DNA of 12,813 nt, from NCBI GenBank assembly GCA_027030605.1, contig JALVEV010000086.1, positions 1 through 12,813 of the forward strand, in the 5' to 3' direction. The notes beneath the pieces were generated by a model. That model worked only from the letters and a program-made list of their open reading frames with translations. It ran no database searches and had not been told where the DNA came from. The stretch comes from Campylobacteraceae bacterium. GTDB lineage: Bacteria > Campylobacterota > Campylobacteria > Campylobacterales > Sulfurovaceae. How positions within the stretch are numbered: the first letter of the stretch is position 1; every line of letters starts with the position of its first letter. This document shows positions 7,245-12,813 of this stretch, piece by piece. Both the position numbers and the translations under genes were made by a program.

Positions 7245-8368
7245 TATCGCTCCAATTCAGGTGATTTTCGACACCATTTTAAAAAAAGTCTATCAGGATT
7301 GACACGAGAGTCAATCTCTTTTCCCTCTACAATATTCTCAGCTAACATCTTACCCAACAGAGGAGCAAAAACAAAACCTCGTCCACCTAAACCATTTAGG
7401 ACATAGAGATTCTCCATCTTCTTAGGCTTCTCTTTGAGTCTCTCACCTCGGACTAACTTTGGATGCTCTTCTAACATTGAAGGTACATCTATAACTGAAC
7501 CAACCAAAGGAAAGTAATCTTTAGAACCAGACCTCATACCACAATATATCTCTTTGAGTTTAAAGTCTGAAGTGTCAACCATCTCAGAAGCTGTTGAGAA
7601 CAACTCTTTTAAAGGGTCTGCTCCACACTTAACACAAGCGTTCACCTCTTTTTCATGTGTTGCACCTATTTTTACTATGCCATCTATATTGGCTGAAACA
7701 GAGATTTTTTTATGCATAGAGACATCTAAATTTAATTTTGTCTCATAATCTCCTCGACTACCCCAAGTTCCTTTTACACCCATATATCGCATGTCAAAAA
7801 ACTTATTCTCATACCCTGTTGCTAAAATCAATTTCTTCGCTTTATACTCACCAATAGTCCATCTCTCATCTTCATAATTTAAACTTTTTACATTGTATTG
7901 AACGTAGTCAATTCCCTCTAAAAGTGCCTTACACATCTTTGGAGCATCGCAAACACCTGCCTCATTAAAGAGAAAGCTATCTTTTGACTTTTTTATGCCT
8001 ATCTCTCTTAGTCTCTCCTCCTCTAACCATTGACGAGAAGAGGTATCATACTGCTCATACTCAAAAAACTTTTGAGCATCCTCATCATCTTTAGGAATAC
8101 GCACTACTCCTGTCTGTTTAAAATGGTCAGGAAAATGCTCTCTATAAAAATCTTTGGCAAACTCAAAAGCTTCATTGGTCAACTTTTGAAGTGTGGAGCC
8201 TTTTCCTATTTTAGGGGAAACAAAAGCTCCAGCAGCAGCTGAACCACCTGCTGTAGCAACTCCTGCACGGTCTAAAACCAATACTTTTAGCCCTTTCTGT
8301 TTTAGAAAATAAGCAGAAGAGCATCCAGCAATTCCTGCACCTACAACAATAACATCATAACATTTCAT
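7244..8368 (-). CDS. mnmC: FAD-dependent oxidoreductase, MnmC C-terminal-domain type (374 aa)
   Basis: In the family, this domain oxidises the carboxymethylaminomethyl group of the wobble uridine 34 in certain tRNAs, giving nm5U, which a methyltransferase then converts to mnm5U. The FAD-binding motif GAGIAG is at residues 10-15, with the acidic residue D33 ending the second strand. The segment AGGSAAAGAFVSPKIGKGS (40-58) matches the MnmC 'ASGNrqGalyP' region. The C-terminal part is more specific: DYFPLVG (284-290), LNGLGGRGFVFAPLL (324-338) and NPDRLF (357-362), all as in E. coli MnmC. What is missing is the N-terminal methyltransferase half of the bifunctional enzyme, so this is a stand-alone oxidase. 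ATG at 8366-8368 has AAGGA 8 bases upstream. It begins a two-gene unit with the methyltransferase. A more general DAO-family amine oxidase is the alternative. Confidence 0.8.
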   Translation of the reverse strand: MKCYDVIVVGAGIAGCSSAYFLKQKGLKVLVLDRAGVATAGGSAAAGAFVSPKIGKGSTLQKLTNEAFEFAKDFYREHFPDHFKQTGVVRIPKDDEDAQKFFEYEQYDTSSRQWLEEERLREIGIKKSKDSFLFNEAGVCDAPKMCKALLEGIDYVQYNVKSLNYEDERWTIGEYKAKKLILATGYENKFFDMRYMGVKGTWGSRGDYETKLNLDVSMHKKISVSANIDGIVKIGATHEKEVNACVKCGADPLKELFSTASEMVDTSDFKLKEIYCGMRSGSKDYFPLVGSVIDVPSMLEEHPKLVRGERLKEKPKKMENLYVLNGLGGRGFVFAPLLGKMLAENIVEGKEIDSRVNPDRLFLKWCRKSPELER

Positions 8369-8434
8369 TCTCTATTTCCTTGAAAACTATATTCATTTTA
8401 TTTTATAAGTTAGTTCATTTTAATTTGTTCAATT

Positions 8435-8440
8435 TATTAT
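8435..8440 (+). promoter_or_regulatory. Candidate -10 box for the divergent methyltransferase-like gene
   Basis: TATTAT followed by AC lies about 57 bases before the ATG at 8497, preceded by T-rich sequence but with no -35 match. It shares its bases with the minus-strand TATAAT, so the two divergent transcripts would compete for the same DNA. TATAGA near 8472 is another possibility. Confidence 0.25.
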
Positions 8441-8441
8441 A
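8436..8441 (-). promoter_or_regulatory. Candidate -10 box for the MnmC-like gene
   Basis: A perfect TATAAT occurs on the minus strand about 70 bases ahead of the start codon, giving a leader of about 60 bases. There is no clear -35 box, which is common for the main sigma factor of Campylobacterota. It overlaps a possible plus-strand -10 (TATTAT, 8435-8440). Confidence 0.4.
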
Positions 8442-8496
8442 CAGTAATTCTATTAGATTTCTGTGAATTTTTATAGAAAATAGGTTAAAATGGTTT

Positions 8497-9390
8497 ATGA
8501 AAAATCTAAGTAACCTCTCTCTCTTATCTATTAATAGTTGGCTAGAAGAGACCCTAAAAACAAATGATACCATTAGCTTTATTACCCAAAACCCAGACTG
8601 TAATACAAATGCATTGGGTTTTAAAGCTTGGGTAAATCTTGCAGAACTACACTACTGTAAACTGCTCACCCCTGAAAAGATTTCAGATAATAAAATACGA
8701 CTACAATTTAAAAAGCTTAATCGGAATAACTCATTTCATATAGATTCTGTTCAAGAAAGAGAAGAGAAATATGGAACCCAATCTAACTTTTTCAATATAG
8801 ATAAAAATAGTGAACCCACCTTTCTACTCGCTTATAAAAAAGCTTTAGAAGCTGTAAAAGTGGAAGAGCAAAAAGAGGTTCTCAACTTGGGAATCAATAA
8901 GGCAGATGAGTTTGAGTTTATTAGAGAACTTATAGGTGAAAATTGTTTTAATCAAATCTATTTTAGAGGTATTGACCACTCACAAACAGCACTAGAGTAT
9001 GCTAAAAAACGTTTCTCTAATAATCCCAAGGTAGAATTTTATAAACATGACATTAACACCATCTCCCAACTCAACTTACCAAAAGCTGACCTCATTATTA
9101 GTATTGGAACTTTGCAGAGTCCAACCATTAACTACAAACCTTTTCTGATGTCATTGGTTCAAGAGCATCTTACTGAAAATGGTGCTTTAATCTTAGCTTT
9201 TCCAAACTCACGTTGGATAGATGGAGAGCTTATCTATGGAGCAAAAGCCAAAAACTATAACTACTCTGAGATGTCTTTAGTTTTTAATGATGTTATCTTT
9301 GCAAAAAAGTATCTACAACAGAAGAGATTTAGAGTAACTATTACAGGAAGAGAGTATATCTTTATTACGGCAACAAAAATAAATAATTAA
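8497..9390 (+). CDS. Methyltransferase-like protein with divergent SAM motif (297 aa)
   Basis: Residues about 127-290 read as a class I methyltransferase fold: strand 1 with VLNLGINKADEF (128-138), strand 2 ending in acidic GIDHS (158-162, D160), a third acidic site in FYKHDI (181-186), and the motif IV strand ADLIISIGTLQS (197-208). Strand 1 keeps only one glycine of the usual G-x-G-x-G, so SAM binding may be altered. The first ~120 residues are a separate domain that includes AWVNLAELHYCKLL and RLQFKKLNR; I do not recognise it. The ATG at 8497 has an AGG 12 bases upstream, which is rather far. An ATG at 8490 is out of frame. The gene is transcribed away from the MnmC-like gene and may be a partner in the same pathway, but this is inference. 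The gene body has no sign of decay. Confidence 0.72.
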   Translation: MKNLSNLSLLSINSWLEETLKTNDTISFITQNPDCNTNALGFKAWVNLAELHYCKLLTPEKISDNKIRLQFKKLNRNNSFHIDSVQEREEKYGTQSNFFNIDKNSEPTFLLAYKKALEAVKVEEQKEVLNLGINKADEFEFIRELIGENCFNQIYFRGIDHSQTALEYAKKRFSNNPKVEFYKHDINTISQLNLPKADLIISIGTLQSPTINYKPFLMSLVQEHLTENGALILAFPNSRWIDGELIYGAKAKNYNYSEMSLVFNDVIFAKKYLQQKRFRVTITGREYIFITATKINN

Positions 9391-9412
9391 CTAAAATTTA
9401 TATTATTTTTAC

Positions 9413-9418
9413 TATAAT
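9413..9418 (+). promoter_or_regulatory. Candidate -10 box for the zinc-ribbon lipoprotein gene
   Basis: A perfect TATAAT preceded by a T-rich stretch lies 31 bases before the start codon at 9450, giving a short leader of about 24 bases. No -35 box is evident. It suggests the small gene can be transcribed on its own. Confidence 0.45.
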
Positions 9419-9449
9419 AGAGCTTCATCCTCACAAAAAGGTTACTCTT

Positions 9450-9713
9450 ATGAAAAAAATACTTCTCACACTTACACTACTTATACTTCTAGTTTTTACA
9501 GCTTGTAATGCGAATAAAACAAGAACTATTAGTAACAATGCTATTCAACAAGCTAATGCTTTTCCTCAAGCTTCACGAAACCCAAATGAAGTTGTTTGTG
9601 TTAATTGCCGAGCAAAATTTAAAGTTGCTAGAGCTATGCATAAATTGAATAATGGAAAGGTAGAAATTATCTGTCCTGTTTGTCACCATATATATCAAAA
9701 AGAGAACCACTAA
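9450..9713 (+). CDS. Small lipoprotein with a zinc-ribbon-like four-cysteine motif (87 aa)
   Basis: The N-terminus MKKILLTLTLLILLVFTAC is a lipoprotein signal peptide. The lipobox would be F-T-A-C with C19 as the lipidated residue; Phe at -3 is less usual than Leu. Asn at +2 would favour export to the outer membrane rather than Asp-type retention. A Gln/Asn/Ala-rich spacer (20-45) leads into VVCVNCRAKFKV (48-59) and EIICPVCHHIY (72-82), giving C-x2-C (50, 53), 21 residues, C-x2-C (75, 78). This is the arrangement of a zinc ribbon such as the MJ0042/DUF-type ribbons, with two further His (79, 80). A cell-envelope zinc ribbon is uncommon, because such folds normally sit in cytoplasmic proteins. 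It might bind metal or be redox-active. The AAGG site is 8 bases before ATG. Function is unknown. Confidence 0.8.
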   Translation: MKKILLTLTLLILLVFTACNANKTRTISNNAIQQANAFPQASRNPNEVVCVNCRAKFKVARAMHKLNNGKVEIICPVCHHIYQKENH

Positions 9714-9720
9714 TTCTCTT

Positions 9721-9740
9721 GGTGCGATAGTAATCGCACT
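9721..9740. terminator. Hairpin between convergent genes, possible bidirectional terminator
   Basis: GTGCGAT (9722-9728), loop AGTA, ATCGCAC (9733-9739) form a perfect 7-base stem, extended by a G:T pair. It fills the 27-base gap between the lipoprotein stop and the stop of dusB, so it lies where both converging transcripts should end. There is no T-run on either side, so it may be a pause or end-protecting hairpin and not a true intrinsic terminator. Confidence 0.5.
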
Positions 9741-10703
9741 CTACAATATCTCTTGTCCAAAAAACTCTTTAGTTACCTCTCTCATCTCTTTGACATCTTC
9801 TATTCTATTGACTAAATCTCTAAATTTTGATGCACCTTGATAACCTGCTTTAGAGTAGGTATGAAGATGTTTACGAAAAACAATAGCCCCATGGTCACCA
9901 TAGTGGTTAATCATCTGGTCAAAATGTTCTAAAACGACCTCTTGTACCAATTCAGGAGTCAACTCTGCTGAACCTGTACCATTAATATAGTTTTTCATAA
10001 GCTGAAATATCCAAGGACGACCCACAGCACCACGACCAACCATCACTCCTGAGGCACCTGTATGTTCAAGAACCCATTTTGCTTTTTCGGGGCTATCTAT
10101 ATCACCATTAGCTAAGACAGGAATATTTACTGCCTCTACAATCTCTTTAATCGCATCGTAGTCAACCTCTGCTTTGTACTTACCTGCTCGTGTTCGTCCA
10201 TGAACAGCTATAAAATCTGCTCCATTATCTTCACACAACTTGGCCTGTTCTATATGGTTCTTTTCATTAAATCCTAAACGCATCTTTACAGAGGTATACT
10301 CTTTATTTGAGTACTTCTTAATAGTTCGTATGGTCTCTGCCATCTTAGGTAAATCGGTTAGAAGTGATGAGCCTTGTAGGTTATTGACTACCTTAGGAGC
10401 AGGACAACCACAGTTTAGGTCTATAATATCTATTCCATCTCTCTCATTTAGTAGTTCAACAGCTTGGCGTATAACCTCTTGGTCTGAACCTGCTATCTGA
10501 ATACTATAGGGGGTCTCAAGCTCATTTTTTTCTAACATCTTAAAAGTCTTTTTACTCTTAAAAGCTAAAGCATTTGAGCTTATCATCTCTGAAACAGTTA
10601 AGTCAGCTCCAAACTTTTTAACAACAGAACGAAAAGGGAGGTCAGTAAACCCTGCTAAAGGGGCAAGTGCAAAGAGAGGGTTAGAGAAGTCTAATGTAGG
10701 CAC
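9741..10703 (-). CDS. dusB: tRNA-dihydrouridine synthase B (DusB, 320 aa)
   Basis: This flavoenzyme reduces a uridine in the tRNA D-loop to dihydrouridine using FMN and NADPH. It starts with the TIM-barrel strand FALAPLAGFTDLPFR (11-25). The catalytic motif is NCGCP at 97-101, where the Cys before the Pro (C100) is the expected proton donor. FMN and tRNA contacts are in VKMRLG (139-144, K140), AVHGRTR (166-172, H168), LANGDI (197-202) and the phosphate-binding GRGAVGRPW (223-231). Length is normal for DusB. The start must be GTG at 10701-10703, since there is no in-frame ATG before residue 40 and the conserved N-terminal strand begins near residue 10. The start is enclosed in a predicted RNA hairpin (10696-10716). 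The gene lies 16 bases downstream of the membrane-protein gene, so it is the last gene of the accD cluster. Confidence 0.95.
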   Translation of the reverse strand: MPTLDFSNPLFALAPLAGFTDLPFRSVVKKFGADLTVSEMISSNALAFKSKKTFKMLEKNELETPYSIQIAGSDQEVIRQAVELLNERDGIDIIDLNCGCPAPKVVNNLQGSSLLTDLPKMAETIRTIKKYSNKEYTSVKMRLGFNEKNHIEQAKLCEDNGADFIAVHGRTRAGKYKAEVDYDAIKEIVEAVNIPVLANGDIDSPEKAKWVLEHTGASGVMVGRGAVGRPWIFQLMKNYINGTGSAELTPELVQEVVLEHFDQMINHYGDHGAIVFRKHLHTYSKAGYQGASKFRDLVNRIEDVKEMREVTKEFFGQEIL

Positions 10704-10716
10704 AGGAAGTACCTAC
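10696..10716 (-). promoter_or_regulatory. RNA hairpin enclosing the dusB ribosome site and GTG start
   Basis: In the minus-strand transcript, GUAGGUAC (10716 to 10709) can pair with GUGCCUAC (10703 to 10696) around a 5-base loop, UUCCU: eight pairs, one of them G:U. The 5' arm holds the only SD-like sequence (UAGG) and the 3' arm begins with the GUG start codon, so folding would hide both. Ribosomes finishing the upstream gene at 10720 would open it. Confidence 0.45.
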
Positions 10717-10719
10717 TAA

Positions 10720-11760
10720 TTAAGCATCACAGATATGACGAATATTCATCAAATCTGTAATTTTATATTTTTTATGTTCTTTTTTCAAATCATATAAAGC
10801 CCTAAAGCGTTTAAACTCATCTTCATGGTGTTCATCTAAATATTCACCTGCTTTATCTATCATCTCATACTCAAACAAGAGATACAAATAGGCAATTTCA
10901 GCTTTAGAGTATTTTTTCTCATACTCTCTCCAAAGCCTTAAATTTTCATCAGGAGAGAGGTGTTGCATCATTAATGTTGATATCATTAAATAGTCTGCAC
11001 ACTCTAGATTCGCTTCTAAATGAGTAATAAATTCATCAAGAATCTCCTTAGTCAATCCCAAATCTTCCTCTTTTGTTACTCTTGAAAGTAGTATAAGAAA
11101 TGCATCTTTATCAAAAACTTTAACATACTTTCTAGCTTTTATAAAATTAGCTTGTTGAGCAAATAGATTTAAAGCTTTAGTAAATATTTTTTTATTATAT
11201 GCCTCTCTATTTTGAAGTACCTCTTCAATAAAATTTTCATCTTTTTCAAGACGATTCATCAAATTTTTAATAACAAGAGGATTGTTTGAAGAGAGTTCAT
11301 TAGCTATTCTCTTTGCTTTCAAATCAACATACTCTCCTCTCTCAATCTCCGATACCAATGTCAATGCACCTCTTAATTTATCAGAGATATCATCAACAGC
11401 TCCATCTACTTTTATAGAAGCAACAGAGAGTAAAGAGGCAGTCTGTTTTAAAATTGGTAAATTAAACTTATGTGGTTTAGGCTCATGTAACAGTGACCAA
11501 TAGAGGGCATCATTTAAACTTAGGGTATCTTTTTCCCACTTCTTAAATTTAAAAAAATTCTTTGTTCCATAAAATATCATATGTGCCATAGAGGCAATCA
11601 TTAAGATAACCATTGGTACAATAACCCAGACTGCAATTGGAAGTGGAACCGAAAGTCCAAACTCTTCAATAGTATAATTCCCTGGGTTTATTGTATAGAC
11701 AAAAATTCCCACCATTGATATCAATACGATAGAAGCTACAATATATAAGCCTAAACGCAT
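10720..11760 (-). CDS. Conserved inner-membrane protein of unknown function (Cj0124c-like, 346 aa)
   Basis: Two hydrophobic segments (about 4-24 and 39-63) anchor the protein and are joined by a short loop with NPGNYT. The rest (about 70-346) is soluble, strongly charged and almost wholly helical, probably cytoplasmic. Repeated helix pairs such as NLFAQQANFIKARKYVKVF and AEIAYLYLLFEYEMIDKAGEYL suggest a TPR-like or solenoid fold. I do not recognise a named family. The position between dksA and dusB matches a conserved Campylobacterota arrangement that I recall as C. jejuni Cj0124c, so it is likely an old lineage-specific gene. The start at 11758-11760 has a strong AAGGAG site 5 bases upstream and lies 34 bases after dksA. 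The short C-terminus ends in ICDA. Linking it to the stringent response rests on context only. Confidence 0.8.
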   Translation of the reverse strand: MRLGLYIVASIVLISMVGIFVYTINPGNYTIEEFGLSVPLPIAVWVIVPMVILMIASMAHMIFYGTKNFFKFKKWEKDTLSLNDALYWSLLHEPKPHKFNLPILKQTASLLSVASIKVDGAVDDISDKLRGALTLVSEIERGEYVDLKAKRIANELSSNNPLVIKNLMNRLEKDENFIEEVLQNREAYNKKIFTKALNLFAQQANFIKARKYVKVFDKDAFLILLSRVTKEEDLGLTKEILDEFITHLEANLECADYLMISTLMMQHLSPDENLRLWREYEKKYSKAEIAYLYLLFEYEMIDKAGEYLDEHHEDEFKRFRALYDLKKEHKKYKITDLMNIRHICDA

Positions 11761-11794
11761 AGAGACTCCTTTAGTTTTAATCTTTATTTAGATT

Positions 11795-12145
11795 TTACTC
11801 TTTCTCAACAATCTCTCTACATGCAATACAATAACGTGCAAAGTTTTTTACTTTTAGACGCTCAATATTAATCTCGTCTCCACACATCTCACATATTCCA
11901 TAAAGATTGTTCTTAATTCTATCTAAAGCTTCTTCAATTTCTGCTAATTCAAGAGATTGTTGCTCTAAAATAGCATTATCTACTGCTGTTTCAAGTGAAC
12001 GTGCAGCATGGTCACCCTCATCTTTTAGCTCATTTCGCCTTATCTGATTCATCTCTTTTGATGTACAATTTAAATTCTTTTCTATTCTTGCTTTACGCTC
12101 TATCAATGCATTTTTAAAAAATTCTAATTCTTTTTCAGTTAACAT
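11795..12145 (-). CDS. dksA: RNA polymerase-binding transcription factor DksA (116 aa)
   Basis: DksA enters the secondary channel of RNA polymerase and works with ppGpp to adjust rRNA and other promoters. The protein shows a long helical coiled coil (about 5-75) whose tip carries the DEGDHA sequence (42-47), an exact D-x-x-D-x-A motif as in functional DksA. It ends in a zinc finger with C-x2-C at 85 and 88 (CEMC) and at 106 and 109 (CIAC). The length is shorter than E. coli DksA (151 aa), with the reduction at the N-terminus, a form usual in Campylobacterota and close to DksA/TraR proteins. ATG at 12143-12145 has AGGAG 6 bases upstream. Fifteen bases separate it from rlmH. The intact tip motif and all four cysteines argue for an active protein. 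Confidence 0.93.
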   Translation of the reverse strand: MLTEKELEFFKNALIERKARIEKNLNCTSKEMNQIRRNELKDEGDHAARSLETAVDNAILEQQSLELAEIEEALDRIKNNLYGICEMCGDEINIERLKVKNFARYCIACREIVEKE

Positions 12146-12160
12146 ATTATTCTCCTAATA

Positions 12161-12622
12161 TTATTTATGGTACGGATGATTATTTAGTATTGTTAAACCC
12201 CTAAATATTTGTTCCAATAGTACTACTTTTGCCAACTTATGTGACATCGTAATTTTACCTAAAGATAGGTTGATATTACATTTAGCTAAAAAATCGCTCT
12301 CAAGCCCATAAGCTCCACCAATAAAGAAATTAACTACCCCTCTATCCTTAAGCATATTTGAAAATTCAAAACTATCCAACTCTTTACTATTAGGATTTAA
12401 GGCTATATTGTAAGCTCCACTTAAATAAGGAGATAATGCAAGAGTATAAGATTTTTGTGAAGCTTCTGTGGAGATGTCATGTGCTTTATTAATATCTTTA
12501 GTATATATTTCAAAAACCTCCACTTTTGCAAAAGGCTTTGCAATTTTTATATAGTGTTCAATAAGTGGAGCATAGAGCTTGTCTTTTGACTTTTTGTCAA
12601 TAATATATATATTAATTTTCAT
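12161..12622 (-). CDS. rlmH: 23S rRNA pseudouridine-1915 N3-methyltransferase (RlmH, 153 aa)
   Basis: RlmH is a SPOUT-class methyltransferase that uses SAM to methylate pseudouridine 1915 in helix 69 of 23S rRNA, on the assembled 70S ribosome. The knotted-fold motifs are seen in order: FFIGGAYGL (99-107) forming the SAM-binding loop, LSLGKITMSHKLAKVVLLEQ (119-138) and the C-terminal NHPYHK ending at 153, which is the standard tail of the family. The length is normal. The ATG at 12620-12622 overlaps the accD stop by one base (TAATG). No Shine-Dalgarno sequence is seen inside the end of accD, so its translation is likely coupled to accD. In this group rlmH usually sits between accD and dksA. 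Confidence 0.95.
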   Translation of the reverse strand: MKINIYIIDKKSKDKLYAPLIEHYIKIAKPFAKVEVFEIYTKDINKAHDISTEASQKSYTLALSPYLSGAYNIALNPNSKELDSFEFSNMLKDRGVVNFFIGGAYGLESDFLAKCNINLSLGKITMSHKLAKVVLLEQIFRGLTILNNHPYHK

Positions 12623-12813
12623 TAGGAGACGTTTTCAACCTTTGGATTATCTTCTAAAAAGAGTTTCAAAAGGTCTGAAACTGTTTTTTTCATATCATTT
12701 CTATCAACAATCATATCTATAAGTCCATGTTCAAGTAGAAACTCTGAACGCTGAAAACCTTCTGGTAAATCAACACCAACAGTCTGTTTTATAACCCTCT
12801 GTCCTGCAAAACC
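12622..12813 (-). CDS. accD: Acetyl-CoA carboxylase carboxyltransferase beta subunit, C-terminal fragment (AccD)
   Basis: Only the last 63 codons lie in the window; the 5' part is beyond the right edge. The sequence starts GFAGQRVIKQTVGVDLPEGF, continues QRSEFLLEHGLIDMIVDR and ends in KVENVS. This is the characteristic AccD C-terminus, in which 'IGFAGpRVIeqT', 'LPEGFQrsEfLLEHGfiD' and 'iv.R' are highly conserved. AccA and AccD together form the carboxyltransferase that moves the carboxyl group from biotin-BCCP to acetyl-CoA, the first step of fatty-acid synthesis. The stop codon TAA at 12622-12624 shares its last base with the rlmH start. The N-terminal zinc-binding cysteines are not visible here. 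Confidence 0.95.
   Translation of the reverse strand, partial: GFAGQRVIKQTVGVDLPEGFQRSEFLLEHGLIDMIVDRNDMKKTVSDLLKLFLEDNPKVENVS

Noticed and set aside
6985..7302. 105-codon plus-strand frame across the methyltransferase/oxidase junction
   Set aside because: It covers motif I of a well-supported methyltransferase on the other strand and extends through the gene overlap; it is an antisense by-product.
8488..8499. Earlier ATG at 8490 as start of the divergent methyltransferase-like gene
   Set aside because: It is in a different frame from the long reading frame and would not give the observed protein.
8497..9390. Missing MnmC methyltransferase half (MnmC1)
   Set aside because: The protein has a class I fold but lacks the conserved MnmC1/Methyltransf_30 motif around an Asp-Gly-Phe-x-Pro sequence, so I did not call it MnmC1.
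11779..11794. Small stem-loop (AATCT/AGATT) between dksA and the membrane-protein gene
   Set aside because: A 5-base, nearly all-AT stem without a T-run is too weak to call a terminator or processing site.

Overview
The window is an AT-rich stretch of a bacterial chromosome. It most likely comes from a member of the Campylobacterota (formerly Epsilonproteobacteria), perhaps a free-living Sulfurimonas/Sulfurovum/Arcobacter-type organism. This rests on base composition, dense gene packing, and the right-hand gene order accD-rlmH-dksA-membrane protein-dusB, which I recall from Campylobacter jejuni (around Cj0127c to Cj0123c). The genus cannot be fixed from the sequence alone. No tRNA, rRNA, CRISPR array, insertion sequence or broken gene was seen, and no gene-free stretch exceeds 300 bases.

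Positions 1-6460, all minus strand, form one compact operon for a MSHA-type (type IVa-like) pilus or a related secretin-based export machine. In transcription order the genes are a PilM/PilN-like fusion (MshI-like), a PilO-like protein (MshJ-like), a PilP/GspC-like periplasmic protein (MshK-like), the secretin MshL, the AAA ATPase MshM, the TPR protein MshN, an unrecognised secreted 184-residue protein, and the first 45 codons of a GspE/PilB-type ATPase (MshE-like). Most neighbours overlap by 1-8 bases. The order matches the msh locus of Vibrio except for the extra gene between mshN and mshE. The inner-membrane platform protein and the pilins would be expected to the left, outside the window. 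The operon probably starts from a promoter in the 193-base AT-rich gap at 6461-6653.

Positions 6654-8368 (minus) hold a two-gene unit: a stand-alone FAD oxidoreductase resembling the C-terminal half of the tRNA wobble-uridine enzyme MnmC, overlapping by one base with a class I SAM methyltransferase. An AT-rich stem-loop followed by a T7 run may end this unit. Diverging from it on the plus strand are a second, more unusual methyltransferase-like gene (8497-9390) and a small lipoprotein with a zinc-ribbon-like four-cysteine motif (9450-9713).

Positions 9741-12813 (minus) carry the conserved housekeeping cluster accD (partial), rlmH, dksA, a two-helix membrane protein of unknown function, and dusB. 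It joins fatty-acid synthesis, ribosome and tRNA modification, and stringent-response control. The GTG start of dusB lies inside a predicted RNA hairpin.

The most striking genome-scale signal is that I found no GATC tetramer anywhere in the 12.8 kb on reading it through, where several tens would be expected from composition.
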